NCBI GenBank assembly: GCA_018827375.1
Contig: JAHJYW010000007.1
Span: 26,383-90,382, forward strand
Reading direction: 5' to 3'
Origin: Alphaproteobacteria bacterium
GTDB lineage: Bacteria; Pseudomonadota; Alphaproteobacteria; Caulobacterales; Hyphomonadaceae
DNA: 64,000 bases
Made by a program: the position numbers and the translations under genes. Of this stretch, positions 20,551-30,434 are shown one piece after another; within the stretch, counting starts at the first letter, position 1, and every line of letters starts with the position of its first letter. The notes under the pieces are model-generated. The model was not told the origin of the DNA and did no database searches. It saw nothing but the letters and a program-made list of their open reading frames with translations.

Positions 20551-23118
20551 ATGCGTAAGTTCCTTGCAGCAACCCTTATGGCGACCAGCGTATTTTCGTT
20601 TGTTGTCATGCCGGGACTGAACAATACCGCAGAAGCGCAGGAAGACTCCCGCTATGGCGGCACGATCCGCTCTATTCTCGTTGAGGGTAATCAGCGTATC
20701 GAGGCACGTACGGTTCAATCATATCTCCTGGTTGAACCAGGTGATGCATTTGACCCGGAGCGTATCGACCTCTCCTTGAAGACCCTGTTTGCGACAAACC
20801 TGTTTGCGGACGTGTCGATCGACCGTAGCGGCGATGACCTTCTGGTCCGTGTCGTGGAAAACCCGATCATCAACCGTGTGATTTTCGAGGGTAACCGCGC
20901 CCTGAAGGACGAAAAGTTTCAGGAAGAAGTTCAGGCCGCGCCGCGTGGTATCTTTACCGCAGCGCGTGTGCAGGCAGATGTGCAGCGAATTCTCGAGCTT
21001 TACCGGCAGTCCGGCCGTTTCGCCGCCAAGGTCGAGCCGCAGTACAAGCCACTCGAGCAAAACCGCGTCGATCTCGTATTCGAGATCACCGAGGGGCCTG
21101 TGACAGGCGTTCGCTCGATCAACTTCATCGGCAACAAAGCTTATACCGACTCGCGCCTGCGCAGCGAGATCGTCACACGCCAGTCGCGTCTGTGGCGCTT
21201 CTTCAGCTCGAATGACAACTATGACCCCGGCCGTCTGGAGTATGACCGCGAAAAGCTTCGCGAGTTCTACCAGAACAATGGCTACTACGATTTCCGCGTG
21301 GATTCAGCCGTCGCCGAACTGACGCCTGACCAAAAAGACTTCTATATCACGATGACCATTGATGAAGGTCGTCAGTATGATTTCGGCGAGGTGAAGGTCG
21401 AAACTGCGCTTGAGAAACTTGATGCCAAGGCGCTGCGCGCCGCCGTGCCGATCCAGACAGGCGATCTTTTCCGCGGTAATCTTATCGAAACCACCATCGA
21501 CACGCTGACCTATGCGGCAGGCATTGCAGGCTATGCCTTTGTCGACATCCGTCCGCAAATCGATGTGAACCCTGAAACAGGCCGTATCGATGTAACCTTT
21601 GCTGTGGACGAAGGTCCGCGGGTCTATATCGAACGGATCAATATCGTCGGTAACACGCAGACACTGGACCGTGTCATCCGCCGTGAACTGCGCATTTCCG
21701 AAGGGGACGCTTTCAACCGCATTCTGCTCGACCGTTCCAAGAACCGTGTTCGTGCGCTGGGCTTCTTCAAGGATGTCGAGATTGTTGAAAATCCGGGTGA
21801 TGGCCCAGACAAGAGCATCGTGGATGTGAAGGTCACTGAGCAGCCCACTGGCGAGCTTTCCTTCGCTGCTGGCTTCTCATCGGTTGATTCCTATCTGTTC
21901 GATCTCAGTGCCTCGCAGCGGAACCTGCGTGGTCGCGGCCAGTCCGTTGTGGCTCGTGTGTCGACCTCTAGCCGTCAGCAAGTCGTTGACCTGCGCTTCA
22001 CCGAACCGCGCTTCCTTGATCGCAACCTCTCTGCTGGCGTTGATGTCTACGCCACCAAGCAGGACTTCAAGCAGTTTGGCAGCTACACTGCCGAAACGAT
22101 CGGTACGGGCCTGCGTGTCGGCTTCCCGCTCAGCGAGCGAATGCAAATGGGCCTCAGCTACAAGATTCAGTCGGATGACGTTCAGATCCCCGATGTGAAC
22201 ATCCTGCTTGATACAAATACCGGTTTCCGGTCCACTCGAGTTATCCAGACAGCCGGTGTGGACACGCCGAACGACGCGACTGATGACGAATTTCGGTCGG
22301 CGACAACGGCAGATTTCCCTGATGAGCTTCTGATCGTCGACCAGTGCGATCCGCTATACCTTCTGCGCGATTCAAGTTGCCGGTCCGAGCGCAGCGAGAT
22401 CTCGAGCATCGTCGGCTACAGCTTCTTCTGGGACCGGACCAACGATCCGATCCGTCCAACACGCGGTTTCGACTTCCGCTTCAGCCAGGAAGCGGCAGGG
22501 CTTGGCGGCGATGTGAAGTATCTTCGCACCGAAACCAGCGCGTCCCTTTATCGCGGCATCTGGAAAGACATCATTGCCAGCGCACGTCTCTCGGGCGGCT
22601 ATATCTTCCCTCTCGAAGATGGACAGGGCATCCGGATCAACAACCGCTTCTTCCGGGGCGGTAGCACGTTCCGTGGCTTTGACGTTGCCGGCCTCGGCCC
22701 ACGCGAGATCGTGCGGACCTTCGATCCCAACACAGGTGAAATCATATCGACGCGTCGCGGTAACTCGCTCGGCGGTAACGTCTATTATCAGGGCACTTTC
22801 GAATTGACCTTGCCGAGCGTTTTCCCTGAAGAATACGGCATCAAGAGCGCCCTCTTTGCAGACGTCGGCGCGGTCGGTTCACTACGCGGGCCGGATGTCA
22901 GCCCCAACGTTTTCTACCAAACAACAGACGCTGCCGGTAATCCGGTTTCGGCTGTTCGGGTTACCAAGGATGCCACATCGCTGCGCGCATCCGCCGGTCT
23001 TAGCGTGTTCTGGGATTCGCCTTTCGGACCCATCCGCTTCGACTTCTCGCAGATCCTGCGCAGGGAAGACTATGACCGAACCGAGACTTTCCGGTTCTCA
23101 ACCTCTACACGTTTCTAA
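20551..23118 (+). CDS. bamA: Outer membrane protein assembly factor BamA
   Basis: This is the central subunit of the BAM complex that inserts beta-barrel proteins into the outer membrane. About 855 residues: a signal peptide ending near NNTAEAQ, five POTRA domains (roughly residues 30-425), then the Omp85 barrel. The loop-6 motif FRGF (residues 707-710) and the C-terminal Phe (TSTRF) are intact. Two Cys residues (599 and 610) occur in a long region that should be an extracellular loop. I chose the ATG at 20551, with AGAGA ten bases upstream; an in-frame TTG at 20542 is less likely. Confidence 0.97.
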   Translation: MRKFLAATLMATSVFSFVVMPGLNNTAEAQEDSRYGGTIRSILVEGNQRIEARTVQSYLLVEPGDAFDPERIDLSLKTLFATNLFADVSIDRSGDDLLVRVVENPIINRVIFEGNRALKDEKFQEEVQAAPRGIFTAARVQADVQRILELYRQSGRFAAKVEPQYKPLEQNRVDLVFEITEGPVTGVRSINFIGNKAYTDSRLRSEIVTRQSRLWRFFSSNDNYDPGRLEYDREKLREFYQNNGYYDFRVDSAVAELTPDQKDFYITMTIDEGRQYDFGEVKVETALEKLDAKALRAAVPIQTGDLFRGNLIETTIDTLTYAAGIAGYAFVDIRPQIDVNPETGRIDVTFAVDEGPRVYIERINIVGNTQTLDRVIRRELRISEGDAFNRILLDRSKNRVRALGFFKDVEIVENPGDGPDKSIVDVKVTEQPTGELSFAAGFSSVDSYLFDLSASQRNLRGRGQSVVARVSTSSRQQVVDLRFTEPRFLDRNLSAGVDVYATKQDFKQFGSYTAETIGTGLRVGFPLSERMQMGLSYKIQSDDVQIPDVNILLDTNTGFRSTRVIQTAGVDTPNDATDDEFRSATTADFPDELLIVDQCDPLYLLRDSSCRSERSEISSIVGYSFFWDRTNDPIRPTRGFDFRFSQEAAGLGGDVKYLRTETSASLYRGIWKDIIASARLSGGYIFPLEDGQGIRINNRFFRGGSTFRGFDVAGLGPREIVRTFDPNTGEIISTRRGNSLGGNVYYQGTFELTLPSVFPEEYGIKSALFADVGAVGSLRGPDVSPNVFYQTTDAAGNPVSAVRVTKDATSLRASAGLSVFWDSPFGPIRFDFSQILRREDYDRTETFRFSTSTRF

Positions 23119-23146
23119 TCCAGAAATGCCAAACAGGAGACCGACC

Positions 23147-23737
23147 ATGTCCCCAATCAAAAATATGCTTTTTGCCCTTTCGCTGGTTGTCAGCGCTGCG
23201 GCGATCGTTGCGCCTGCCGCTTCTGCACAGGGCACGACAGTCGTCATGATCGACGAAGGTCGCATTCTCAGTGACAGCAAGGCTGGCAAGGACATCCAGA
23301 CCAAGCTCAAGAACCTTGAAACACAGATGAAGAACGAGCTGGAGCCAACGCGCGCGACGCTTGAGACAGACGGCAAGGCACTTCAGACCAAGGTCGAAGG
23401 CAAGACCCGCGAAGCGGTTGCTGCCGATACGGCACTTGTCTCCCAGCTTACGGCTTATCAGACACGCGCGAACGCCTTTGCGCAGAAACGCCAGACCGTT
23501 AGCCAGGAATTCCAGCTGACCGAGCGTCAGGCACTGATCGAGTTCAACAAGGCAATCGAACCTGCCCTGATGGAAGTGGTCAAGGAGAAGAACGCGCAGG
23601 TTGTGATGTCGACCAGCCAGGTCATTTACAGCGTCGAAGCCATCGATGTGAGCGCACAGGTGATCTCAAAGCTTGATGCCAAGACGCCGACCATAACAGT
23701 CACACGTCAACGCGTTCCGGCCCAGCCCGCACAATAG
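23147..23737 (+). CDS. skp: OmpH/Skp family periplasmic chaperone
   Basis: It binds unfolded outer-membrane proteins in transit to BamA. The 196-residue protein has a signal peptide cut after APAASA, then [19 protein letters not shown], then a long charged helical segment (about residues 50-135) forming the tentacles. The open frame extends far upstream inside bamA, but CAGGAGA at 23134-23140 fixes the start at the ATG at 23147, 28 bases past the bamA stop. bamA-skp-lpxD is the conserved order. Confidence 0.92.
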   Translation: MSPIKNMLFALSLVVSAAAIVAPAASAQGTTVVMIDEGRILSDSKAGKDIQTKLKNLETQMKNELEPTRATLETDGKALQTKVEGKTREAVAADTALVSQLTAYQTRANAFAQKRQTVSQEFQLTERQALIEFNKAIEPALMEVVKEKNAQVVMSTSQVIYSVEAIDVSAQVISKLDAKTPTITVTRQRVPAQPAQ

Positions 23738-23750
23738 AAAGACAGGCTCC

Positions 23751-24767
23751 GTGACGGTCGACCCACGCTTCTATGCCCCTCAGGGCACCCTGACGCTTGG
23801 CAAGATCGCGGAGCTGACGGGCGCCGTGCTTAACGGGGATCCGTCTGTCGAAATTACCGGTGTCTCCGCAGCGGCCACGGGTCGCGGCGGAGACCTCGCA
23901 TTCCTTGATGGCGACGGGAAAGGCGAGGTTTCAGTCGATCCTTGTGTCTCTGCGCTCATCCTGAATGAGGCGAACCTTCGGCATGTCCCAGAAGGCGTTC
24001 CTTATTTGACGACGCCGCTTCCGCGCCATTTCCACGGCCTTGTCGCCTATGCGCTCTTCCAGCCGCGTCACCTCATCTGGTCTGGCGAAGACCGTATCTC
24101 ACCTGATGCCAAGGTGCATGAGGGCGCGATCATTTCCCCCGGTGCCGTCGTGGGCCCTGGTGCCACAATTGGCGAAGGCACTGTCATCGGCGCAAATTCG
24201 GTCATCGGACCAAGTGTGCAGGTAGGGCGTCAGTGCCGCATCGGCGCCAATGTATCGATTATTTGCGCTCTTGTCGGTGACAAGGTCACGCTTCTCTCCG
24301 GCGTGCGCATCGGTGAGGCTGGTTTCGGCGTCACAGGTGGACCGACAGGTATGGAGGATGCGCCGCATTTCGGACGCGTCATCCTACAGGACAATGTCAC
24401 GATTGGCGCAAATTCCTGCATTGATCGCGGGGTGTTCGATGACACGATCATCGGCGAGCGCACCAAAATCGATAATCTCTGCCAGATCGCCCACAATGTC
24501 GTTTTCGGGCGCAGCGTTGTCATGGCCGCTTTCGGCGGCATTTCCGGTTCGGTCGTCATTGGCGACGGCGCAAGGATCGGCGGTCGCGTAGGTATTGCCG
24601 ATCATGTGCGCATTGGTGAAGGCGTCAATCTGGCTGCCTCAGCTGGCGTTTTCAGGCATATCGATGCTGGCGAAACTTGGGGAGGTACGCCCGCCAAGCC
24701 CCTCCGCCAGTGGATGCGGGAAGTTGCCTGGTTGCAGAAACAGGCAAATCCGAAGAAAACGTCCTGA
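23751..24767 (+). CDS. lpxD: UDP-3-O-(3-hydroxyacyl)glucosamine N-acyltransferase
   Basis: It catalyses the third step of lipid A synthesis, adding the N-linked hydroxyacyl chain. The 338-residue protein has an N-terminal uridine-binding domain and a left-handed beta-helix of hexapeptide repeats from about residue 110. The catalytic His is in [10 protein letters not shown]. The start is GTG, 14 bases after skp. In most alphaproteobacteria fabZ comes next; here only 47 bases separate lpxD from lpxA. Confidence 0.95.
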   Translation: MTVDPRFYAPQGTLTLGKIAELTGAVLNGDPSVEITGVSAAATGRGGDLAFLDGDGKGEVSVDPCVSALILNEANLRHVPEGVPYLTTPLPRHFHGLVAYALFQPRHLIWSGEDRISPDAKVHEGAIISPGAVVGPGATIGEGTVIGANSVIGPSVQVGRQCRIGANVSIICALVGDKVTLLSGVRIGEAGFGVTGGPTGMEDAPHFGRVILQDNVTIGANSCIDRGVFDDTIIGERTKIDNLCQIAHNVVFGRSVVMAAFGGISGSVVIGDGARIGGRVGIADHVRIGEGVNLAASAGVFRHIDAGETWGGTPAKPLRQWMREVAWLQKQANPKKTS

Positions 24768-24814
24768 ACGCGGCTGCACCAATTTTTCCTTAACCGCAGC
24801 GCCCGGACCCGATA

Positions 24815-25603
24815 ATGCCCATCGAAATCCATCCTACTGCCCTCGTGGAACCCGGCGCCAAACTCGGCGACGGCACGCGCGTGGGGGCTTTCTGCCATGT
24901 GGGCCCGCATGCCGTGATCGGTTCGGGCAGCGAGTTGCGCTCTCACGCCGTTGTCACGGGGCATACGACATTGGGAGAGAACTGCGTCCTGCATCCCCAT
25001 GCCGTTATCGGCGGGCCACCACAGGTCATCGGCTTTCAGGAGACTGCGGAGTCGCGCCTCCTTATCGGCAACAATTGCATATTCCGGGAATATGCGACGG
25101 CCCATACAGGCATCCCGAAGTTCGGCGGCGTCACCCGGATTGGCGACAATTGCTTCCTGATGATCGGGGCGCATATCGCGCATGACAATCATATCGGCAA
25201 CAATGTCGTGATGGCGAACAATGTCTCGCTCGCTGGCCATATCACCGTGGGTGACAATGTCTGGTTTGGTGGGCTAGCCGCCGTCCACCAGTTCACACGC
25301 ATCGGTCGTAATGCCTTTGTCGGCGGCGGCGCGATCCTGGTGGAAGACGTCATTCCGTTCGGATCGGTTGTCGGCAACCATGCAAAGCTTGCTGGCCTGA
25401 ACATGGTCGGCCTGAAGCGACGCGGTTTTGACAAGGCGCAGCTTCAGGAAATACGGGGGGCCTACAAAGCCGTATTCACCGGTGAGGGCATTTTCAAGGA
25501 TCGTCTGGCGCAGGCCGCTATTACTTTCGCGGATAAGCCGCTGGCGATGGAGATGATCGATTTCATTCGCGCAGGCGGCGACCGTCCGATCTGCAAACCC
25601 TGA
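24815..25603 (+). CDS. lpxA: Acyl-ACP--UDP-N-acetylglucosamine O-acyltransferase
   Basis: It transfers a 3-hydroxyacyl chain from ACP to UDP-GlcNAc, the first lipid A step. The 262-residue protein is a hexapeptide-repeat beta-helix with a C-terminal helical domain. The catalytic His is H123 in AHIAHDNHIG. GGPPQVIGF and the REYATAHTG motif support LpxA rather than LpxD. It is followed after ten bases by lpxI. Confidence 0.96.
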   Translation: MPIEIHPTALVEPGAKLGDGTRVGAFCHVGPHAVIGSGSELRSHAVVTGHTTLGENCVLHPHAVIGGPPQVIGFQETAESRLLIGNNCIFREYATAHTGIPKFGGVTRIGDNCFLMIGAHIAHDNHIGNNVVMANNVSLAGHITVGDNVWFGGLAAVHQFTRIGRNAFVGGGAILVEDVIPFGSVVGNHAKLAGLNMVGLKRRGFDKAQLQEIRGAYKAVFTGEGIFKDRLAQAAITFADKPLAMEMIDFIRAGGDRPICKP

Positions 25604-25613
25604 TGAGTGGGTC

Positions 25614-26447
25614 ATGACGGCGCCTCTCGGACTTATCGCAGGCTTGGGCGACTTGCCCGTCAGCATTGCAGAAAATGCCGTTCAGATCGGGCAGGGTGTC
25701 TATGTCCTCCGACTGAAGGGCTTCGAGGAACCGCGCCTTGCGAGCTATCCGGGCGCTGTTGTGGGCCTCGGCGAACTCGGCAAGCTATTCTCCCTGCTCA
25801 AGACCGCCGGCTGCAAGGATGTATTGTTTGCTGGCATTGTGAAACGTCCGAACTTCAAGGACCTCAAACTTGACCTGCGCGGCGCCGCGCTACTGCCCAA
25901 AGTCATCGCCGAAGCCGGGAAGGGCGACGACGCGCTCTTGCGCCTTATGGTCAAGGAAATCGAGAAACAGGGCTTCAACGTGATCGGCTCAGATGTGGCC
26001 CATGCCGGACTGCTGGCGCCAAACGGCTTGATCGCCGGTCCTGCGCCCACTGACAGAGCACTCGCGGACATCTCACGCGGCGCGCATGTTGTGGCCGCCT
26101 TGGGCGATCTGGATATCGGGCAGGGTTGCGTGGTTTGCGACGGTCTGGTGCTCGCTGTTGAGGCGCAGGAGGGCACGGACGCGATGCTAACGCGGTGCGC
26201 CACCCTTCCGGAAACGGTTCGCGGAACGCCCGCAGCTCGCCGGGGGGTACTCGTCAAGCGGCCCAAACCCGGCCAAGAGCGGCGCATCGACCTGCCGACG
26301 GTTGGCGTATCAACCGTTGAGCTGGTCGCGGCTGCAGGCCTTGCGGGTCTTGCCGTCGAGGCTGAAGGTGCTCTCATGCTGCGTCGAGCCGAGATGGAGG
26401 TTGCTGCTGAACGGCTTGGCGTCTTCATCTATGGCTTTGAACCATGA
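25614..26447 (+). CDS. lpxI: UDP-2,3-diacylglucosamine diphosphatase LpxI
   Basis: It hydrolyses UDP-2,3-diacylglucosamine to lipid X and UMP, replacing LpxH in alphaproteobacteria. The 277-residue protein begins with a Rossmann-like segment GLIAGLGDLPVSIAENA, shows the GELGKLFSLLK stretch, and ends with the LpxI C-terminal domain (LPTVGVSTVELVAAAGLAGL). Its position between lpxA and lpxB, with an ATGA overlap into lpxB, agrees with this call. Confidence 0.93.
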   Translation: MTAPLGLIAGLGDLPVSIAENAVQIGQGVYVLRLKGFEEPRLASYPGAVVGLGELGKLFSLLKTAGCKDVLFAGIVKRPNFKDLKLDLRGAALLPKVIAEAGKGDDALLRLMVKEIEKQGFNVIGSDVAHAGLLAPNGLIAGPAPTDRALADISRGAHVVAALGDLDIGQGCVVCDGLVLAVEAQEGTDAMLTRCATLPETVRGTPAARRGVLVKRPKPGQERRIDLPTVGVSTVELVAAAGLAGLAVEAEGALMLRRAEMEVAAERLGVFIYGFEP

Positions 26448-27601
26448 CCGCGCCGCGTCTTTACTTCGTCGCCGCGGAGGCTTCGGGTGACCTGCTGGCC
26501 CGTGAGGTGATTGAAGCCATCAGGGCGCGGCAACCGGACGTGCAAGTCTCAGGGATAGGTGGCGCCGAGATGGCGTCTCTTGGCATCATGTCACCGCTCG
26601 ATATTTCGCCGCTTTCTGTTCTCGGTTTGCTGGAAGGCCTGAAAGCCTACGGAACAGTGGTGAAGCTGGCCGATGTCGCCGCTGACGCCATCATCGCTGA
26701 CGCGCCTGACGCTGTTATCCTGGTGGATTCCTGGGGTTTTATGCTGCGTGTCGCACAGCGCGTAAGAGCACGCGCGCCGCATATCAAACTGGTCAAACTG
26801 ATCGGCCCGCAGGTCTGGGCCACGCGGGCGGGCAGGGCGAAAACGCTGGCGGCGACGGTCGATCACCTGCTCTGCATGCATGAGATTGAAGCCCCGTTTT
26901 ATGAACCTTTCGGGTTAAAAACGACTGTCATCGGGAATCCCGCCCTATCGCGCCACCAGTGGGGTGACCGGACTCGCTTCCGCATGGCGCAAGGCATTTC
27001 TGAGGCCGCGCAGGTGGTGCTCGTCCTGCCGGGCAGTCGTTCCAGCGAGATAAAGCGTGTTGCGCCGGCGCTTGTCGAGGCAGCGCGGATTCTCAAGGAT
27101 TCTGATCCGGATCGTACGATCGTCATGGCGCCCGCTGCCAACGTGGCTGCCCAGTTCGCTCAGGCCTTTCCAGATGTCACGGATTGGGCGACGGTTTCGA
27201 CGAACCCTGCCGAACGCTATGATGCGATGGCGGCCGCTGACTTGGCGCTTGCCTGTTCCGGCACAGTAACGAGCGAGCTGGCCATGCAGGGCACGCCGAT
27301 GATCGTTGCTTACAAAACGGGTTGGGTGACCTGGTCGCTCGCGAGGGGGGTCCTCTACAAGAAACGCCATATAACGCTTCTTAACATCGTAAGTGATGAT
27401 CAGGAAATCGTGCCGGAGTTCGTCCAGACCGAGCAAAAGCCGGAGCTAATCGCAGCGCGCGCGTTACATTGGCTGACGGATGCGGGTGCGCTGGCCGAAC
27501 AGAGGGCCAAACAGCAAATCGCCCTCTCCCGGATGAAAGAGGGCGATCGCGATGCAGCCGAAATTGCGGCTGAAGTGATACTCGAGGAAGCTGGCGCCTA
27601 G
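26444..27601 (+). CDS. lpxB: Lipid-A-disaccharide synthase
   Basis: This GT19 glycosyltransferase joins lipid X and UDP-diacylglucosamine to make the lipid A disaccharide. The 385-residue protein has the N-terminal [13 protein letters not shown] motif, [16 protein letters not shown], and the donor-binding [12 protein letters not shown]. The length is normal. It ends the long plus-strand envelope operon. Its TAG stop overlaps the gltA stop from the other strand in a shared CTAG at 27598-27601. Confidence 0.95.
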   Translation: MTAPRLYFVAAEASGDLLAREVIEAIRARQPDVQVSGIGGAEMASLGIMSPLDISPLSVLGLLEGLKAYGTVVKLADVAADAIIADAPDAVILVDSWGFMLRVAQRVRARAPHIKLVKLIGPQVWATRAGRAKTLAATVDHLLCMHEIEAPFYEPFGLKTTVIGNPALSRHQWGDRTRFRMAQGISEAAQVVLVLPGSRSSEIKRVAPALVEAARILKDSDPDRTIVMAPAANVAAQFAQAFPDVTDWATVSTNPAERYDAMAAADLALACSGTVTSELAMQGTPMIVAYKTGWVTWSLARGVLYKKRHITLLNIVSDDQEIVPEFVQTEQKPELIAARALHWLTDAGALAEQRAKQQIALSRMKEGDRDAAEIAAEVILEEAGA

Positions 27602-28902
27602 CGCTTGTCCATCGGAACGTAATCGCGCATGGCGTGGCCTGTATAGATCTGGCGCGGACGGCCGATACGCTGCGTTGGGTCGTCGATCATTTCGTTCAGC
27701 TGGGCAACCCAGCCAACCGTACGTGCCAGCGCGAAGAGAACAGTGAACATCTGCTTCGGGAAGCCCATCGCATCGAGGATAATTCCGGAATAGAAGTCGA
27801 CGTTCGGATAGAGTTTCTTCTCGACGAAATACTCGTCTTCGAGGGCGATACGCTCAAGCTCCATGGCGACTTTCAGGATCGGCTGGTCACGCAGGCCGAG
27901 CAGGTCGAGCACTTCGTGGGCCGATTCCCGCATGACAGTGGCGCGTGGATCGTAGTTTTTATAGACGCGGTGACCGAAGCCCATGAGACGGAAGGGATCG
28001 TTCTTGTCCTTGGCCTTCTCGATATATTCCGGAATGCGGTCAACCGTGCCGATCTCGTGCAGCATGTTGAGGCAAGCCTCGTTGGCGCCGCCATGGCTTG
28101 GACCCCAGAGACAGGCAACGCCGGCCGCAACAGCTGCAAACGGGTGAGCGCCCGACGAACCAGCAAGACGCACGGTCGATGTCGAGGCATTCTGTTCGTG
28201 GTCTGCGTGCAGGATGAAGAACCTGTCCATCGCCTTGGCGATTTTCGGATCGACCTTGTAATCCTCTGCCGTGACGGAGAAGCACATGTTCAGGAAGTTC
28301 TCGGCATAGGAGAGCTCGTTACGTGGATCAACGAACTTCTGGCCCATATTGTACTTCAGGATACGCGCGCAGAGTGTCGGCATCTTGGCGACGAGGCGGA
28401 TCGAGCCGAGGTGGCGTTCCACAGGGTCTTCGCTGTCGATGGCGCCGGGATAGAATGATGCCATCGCGCCAACGGCGCCCGTGAGCATGGCCATTGGGTG
28501 GCTGTCACGGCGGAAGCCTTCGAAAAAGCGGTCCATCTGTGTGTGGAGCAGGGTGTGCTGCTTGATCTCGGCGTTGAACACGTCGAGTTCATCCTTCTTG
28601 GGCAAAGCGCCCTTCAGGATCAGGTGGCACACTTCCGGGAAGGTCGACTGCTCGGCGAGCTGGCCAATCGGGTAACCCCGGTGCAGCAGGACGCCCTCGT
28701 CGCCGTCGATGAAGGTTATCTGGCTCTCGCAGCTGGCTGTCGAAGTGAAGCCAGGGTCGAATGTGAAATGATTGGATTCGGCGTAGAATTTGCGGACATC
28801 CACAACGTTTGGACCATGTGTTCCGGAGAGCACTGGCAGGTCATATGTGTTACCGGCAACTTCGAGTTTGGCGGTTCCGGCGTTCTTCGTCTTGTTTTCC
28901 AT
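27598..28902 (-). CDS. gltA: Citrate synthase
   Basis: It condenses acetyl-CoA and oxaloacetate at the entry of the TCA cycle. About 434 residues, the size of the hexameric NADH-regulated type II enzyme. Active-site motifs are [12 protein letters not shown] and [14 protein letters not shown]. The N-terminal beta domain reads [21 protein letters not shown] chose the ATG at 28902 because GAAGGG lies about nine bases upstream; a second ATG two codons earlier (28908) is nearly equivalent. It is downstream of gltX on the same strand, with a 40-base gap. Confidence 0.96.
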   Translation of the reverse strand: MENKTKNAGTAKLEVAGNTYDLPVLSGTHGPNVVDVRKFYAESNHFTFDPGFTSTASCESQITFIDGDEGVLLHRGYPIGQLAEQSTFPEVCHLILKGALPKKDELDVFNAEIKQHTLLHTQMDRFFEGFRRDSHPMAMLTGAVGAMASFYPGAIDSEDPVERHLGSIRLVAKMPTLCARILKYNMGQKFVDPRNELSYAENFLNMCFSVTAEDYKVDPKIAKAMDRFFILHADHEQNASTSTVRLAGSSGAHPFAAVAAGVACLWGPSHGGANEACLNMLHEIGTVDRIPEYIEKAKDKNDPFRLMGFGHRVYKNYDPRATVMRESAHEVLDLLGLRDQPILKVAMELERIALEDEYFVEKKLYPNVDFYSGIILDAMGFPKQMFTVLFALARTVGWVAQLNEMIDDPTQRIGRPRQIYTGHAMRDYVPMDKR

Positions 28903-28942
28903 CAGCATTTGCCCTTCATGTTCAGTGTCTGTCCGGCGTGGC

Positions 28943-30412
28943 TTATGAGCCAGCCTGGACGATTTGATCGTCAATCCGCCCGAGCGCTTCCTCTTTGCCG
29001 AGCCATTCCAGCACCGGCGCAATGTCGGGTGCGGGAAGGCCGCCAGTGAGCGCGCCGCGAAGCGGTTGACCTACCTGCCCCATAGATAGGTCTTGTGCAG
29101 TGCAATACGAAGTAATCGTTCCCGAAATTTCTTCAGCTGTCCACTGCGATATCCGAGCCAGTTCGTGGCGCAACCCGGCGAGCCGGTCAAGTCCCTCTGC
29201 GGAAAGCGCCTTTCTGGCGTTCTTGTTGAGATCCAGTGGTCGTTGGGCCTGCAGGAATGCAAAAGCGGATGCCAGCTCTGAAAGCGTGCTGCCGCGGTCC
29301 TTCAGATGCGGCAGCGCGCGGAGAATACGCGCCTGTTGTTCCAGCTGCAGCGGGCCGTCGGCCTCGAAGAGCGGCTTCAGCAGGGCGAACAGGCGGTCGT
29401 CATCTGCAAGCCGCATGAAATGGGAGTTGATCTGGCCCAGTTTCTCAAGGTCGAGCCGCGCAGGCGCGCGTCCGATGCCTGCCAGATCGAAGACGGAAAT
29501 GGCTTCTTCCTGGGTAAAGATCTCCTGGTCGCCATGGCTCCATCCGAGACGCAGAAGGTAGGCCTTCATGGCTTCGGGCAGGTAACCCATTTCGCGGTAG
29601 GCCAGTGTCGATAGCGCACCATGCCGTTTGGAGAGCTTGGCGCCATCCGGCCCGTGAATCAACGAGACGTGCGCAAAGGCAGGCGCTTGCCAACCCATTG
29701 CCTCATAAATCGGGATCTGGCGGAACGTGTTGCGCAAATGGTCGTCGCCGCGAATGACCTGCGTGACGCCCATGTCATGGTCGTCAACGACAACGGCCAG
29801 CATGTAGGTCGGCGTACCGTCGGCGCGCAGCATGATCAGGTCGTCGATCTCGCTGGCCTGGATGCGGACACTGCCCTGCACGCCATCTTCAACCACGCGG
29901 TCGCCGTCATCCGGCGCGCGTAGGCGGATCGTATAAGGGGCCTCAGGAGAAGGGGCCGGGGCACCATCGCGCCATGGCGAACGGTAGGGCGCCAGCAGGT
30001 CATTAGCCTCGGCCAGCAGGGCCGCACGGTCGCCGTCGCTCAGGCCATCAGCCTTGGCGGCCTGGCGCTTCTCCTCGCCGAGGTCGCGGCGGGCCTGCAG
30101 CTCTTCCGGGGTGGCGTAGCATTTGAACGCGGTACCGCGCGACAGCATCTGGGCGGCGACTTCGGCGTGGCGGGCTTCGCGGCTCGATTGCATTAGCGGC
30201 GGCTCATCCGCGTCAAGGCCGAGCCATTTCATGCCTTCAAGAATGGCGGCTGTCGCTTCGTCAGTCGAGCGGGCGCGATCGGTGTCTTCGATGCGCAGTA
30301 GAAAGCGGCCGCCATGGTGGCGGGCAAACAAGTAGTTGAAAAGTGCGGTCCTTGCCCCTCCAATGTGCAACATGCCGGTGGGAGAAGGGGCAAATCGCGT
30401 GACAACGGTCAT
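28943..30412 (-). CDS. gltX: Glutamyl-tRNA synthetase
   Basis: This class I synthetase charges tRNA-Glu. The 489-residue protein has [20 protein letters not shown] (HIGH-type motif at residues 16-19) and KLSKRHG as the KMSKS-type loop, plus the C-terminal helical anticodon domain. In many alphaproteobacteria such an enzyme also serves tRNA-Gln with GatCAB. It is divergent from the comEC remnant, with only 22 bases between them, and gltA follows. Confidence 0.96.
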   Translation of the reverse strand: MTVVTRFAPSPTGMLHIGGARTALFNYLFARHHGGRFLLRIEDTDRARSTDEATAAILEGMKWLGLDADEPPLMQSSREARHAEVAAQMLSRGTAFKCYATPEELQARRDLGEEKRQAAKADGLSDGDRAALLAEANDLLAPYRSPWRDGAPAPSPEAPYTIRLRAPDDGDRVVEDGVQGSVRIQASEIDDLIMLRADGTPTYMLAVVVDDHDMGVTQVIRGDDHLRNTFRQIPIYEAMGWQAPAFAHVSLIHGPDGAKLSKRHGALSTLAYREMGYLPEAMKAYLLRLGWSHGDQEIFTQEEAISVFDLAGIGRAPARLDLEKLGQINSHFMRLADDDRLFALLKPLFEADGPLQLEQQARILRALPHLKDRGSTLSELASAFAFLQAQRPLDLNKNARKALSAEGLDRLAGLRHELARISQWTAEEISGTITSYCTAQDLSMGQVGQPLRGALTGGLPAPDIAPVLEWLGKEEALGRIDDQIVQAGS

Positions 30413-30434
30413 AAGGGCGGCATGCTCCAGCTAA

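Noticed and set aside
22856..23146. 5' extension of the skp reading frame inside bamA
   Set aside because: The signal peptide and ribosome site place the start at 23147. The upstream part is the bamA sequence read in another frame.
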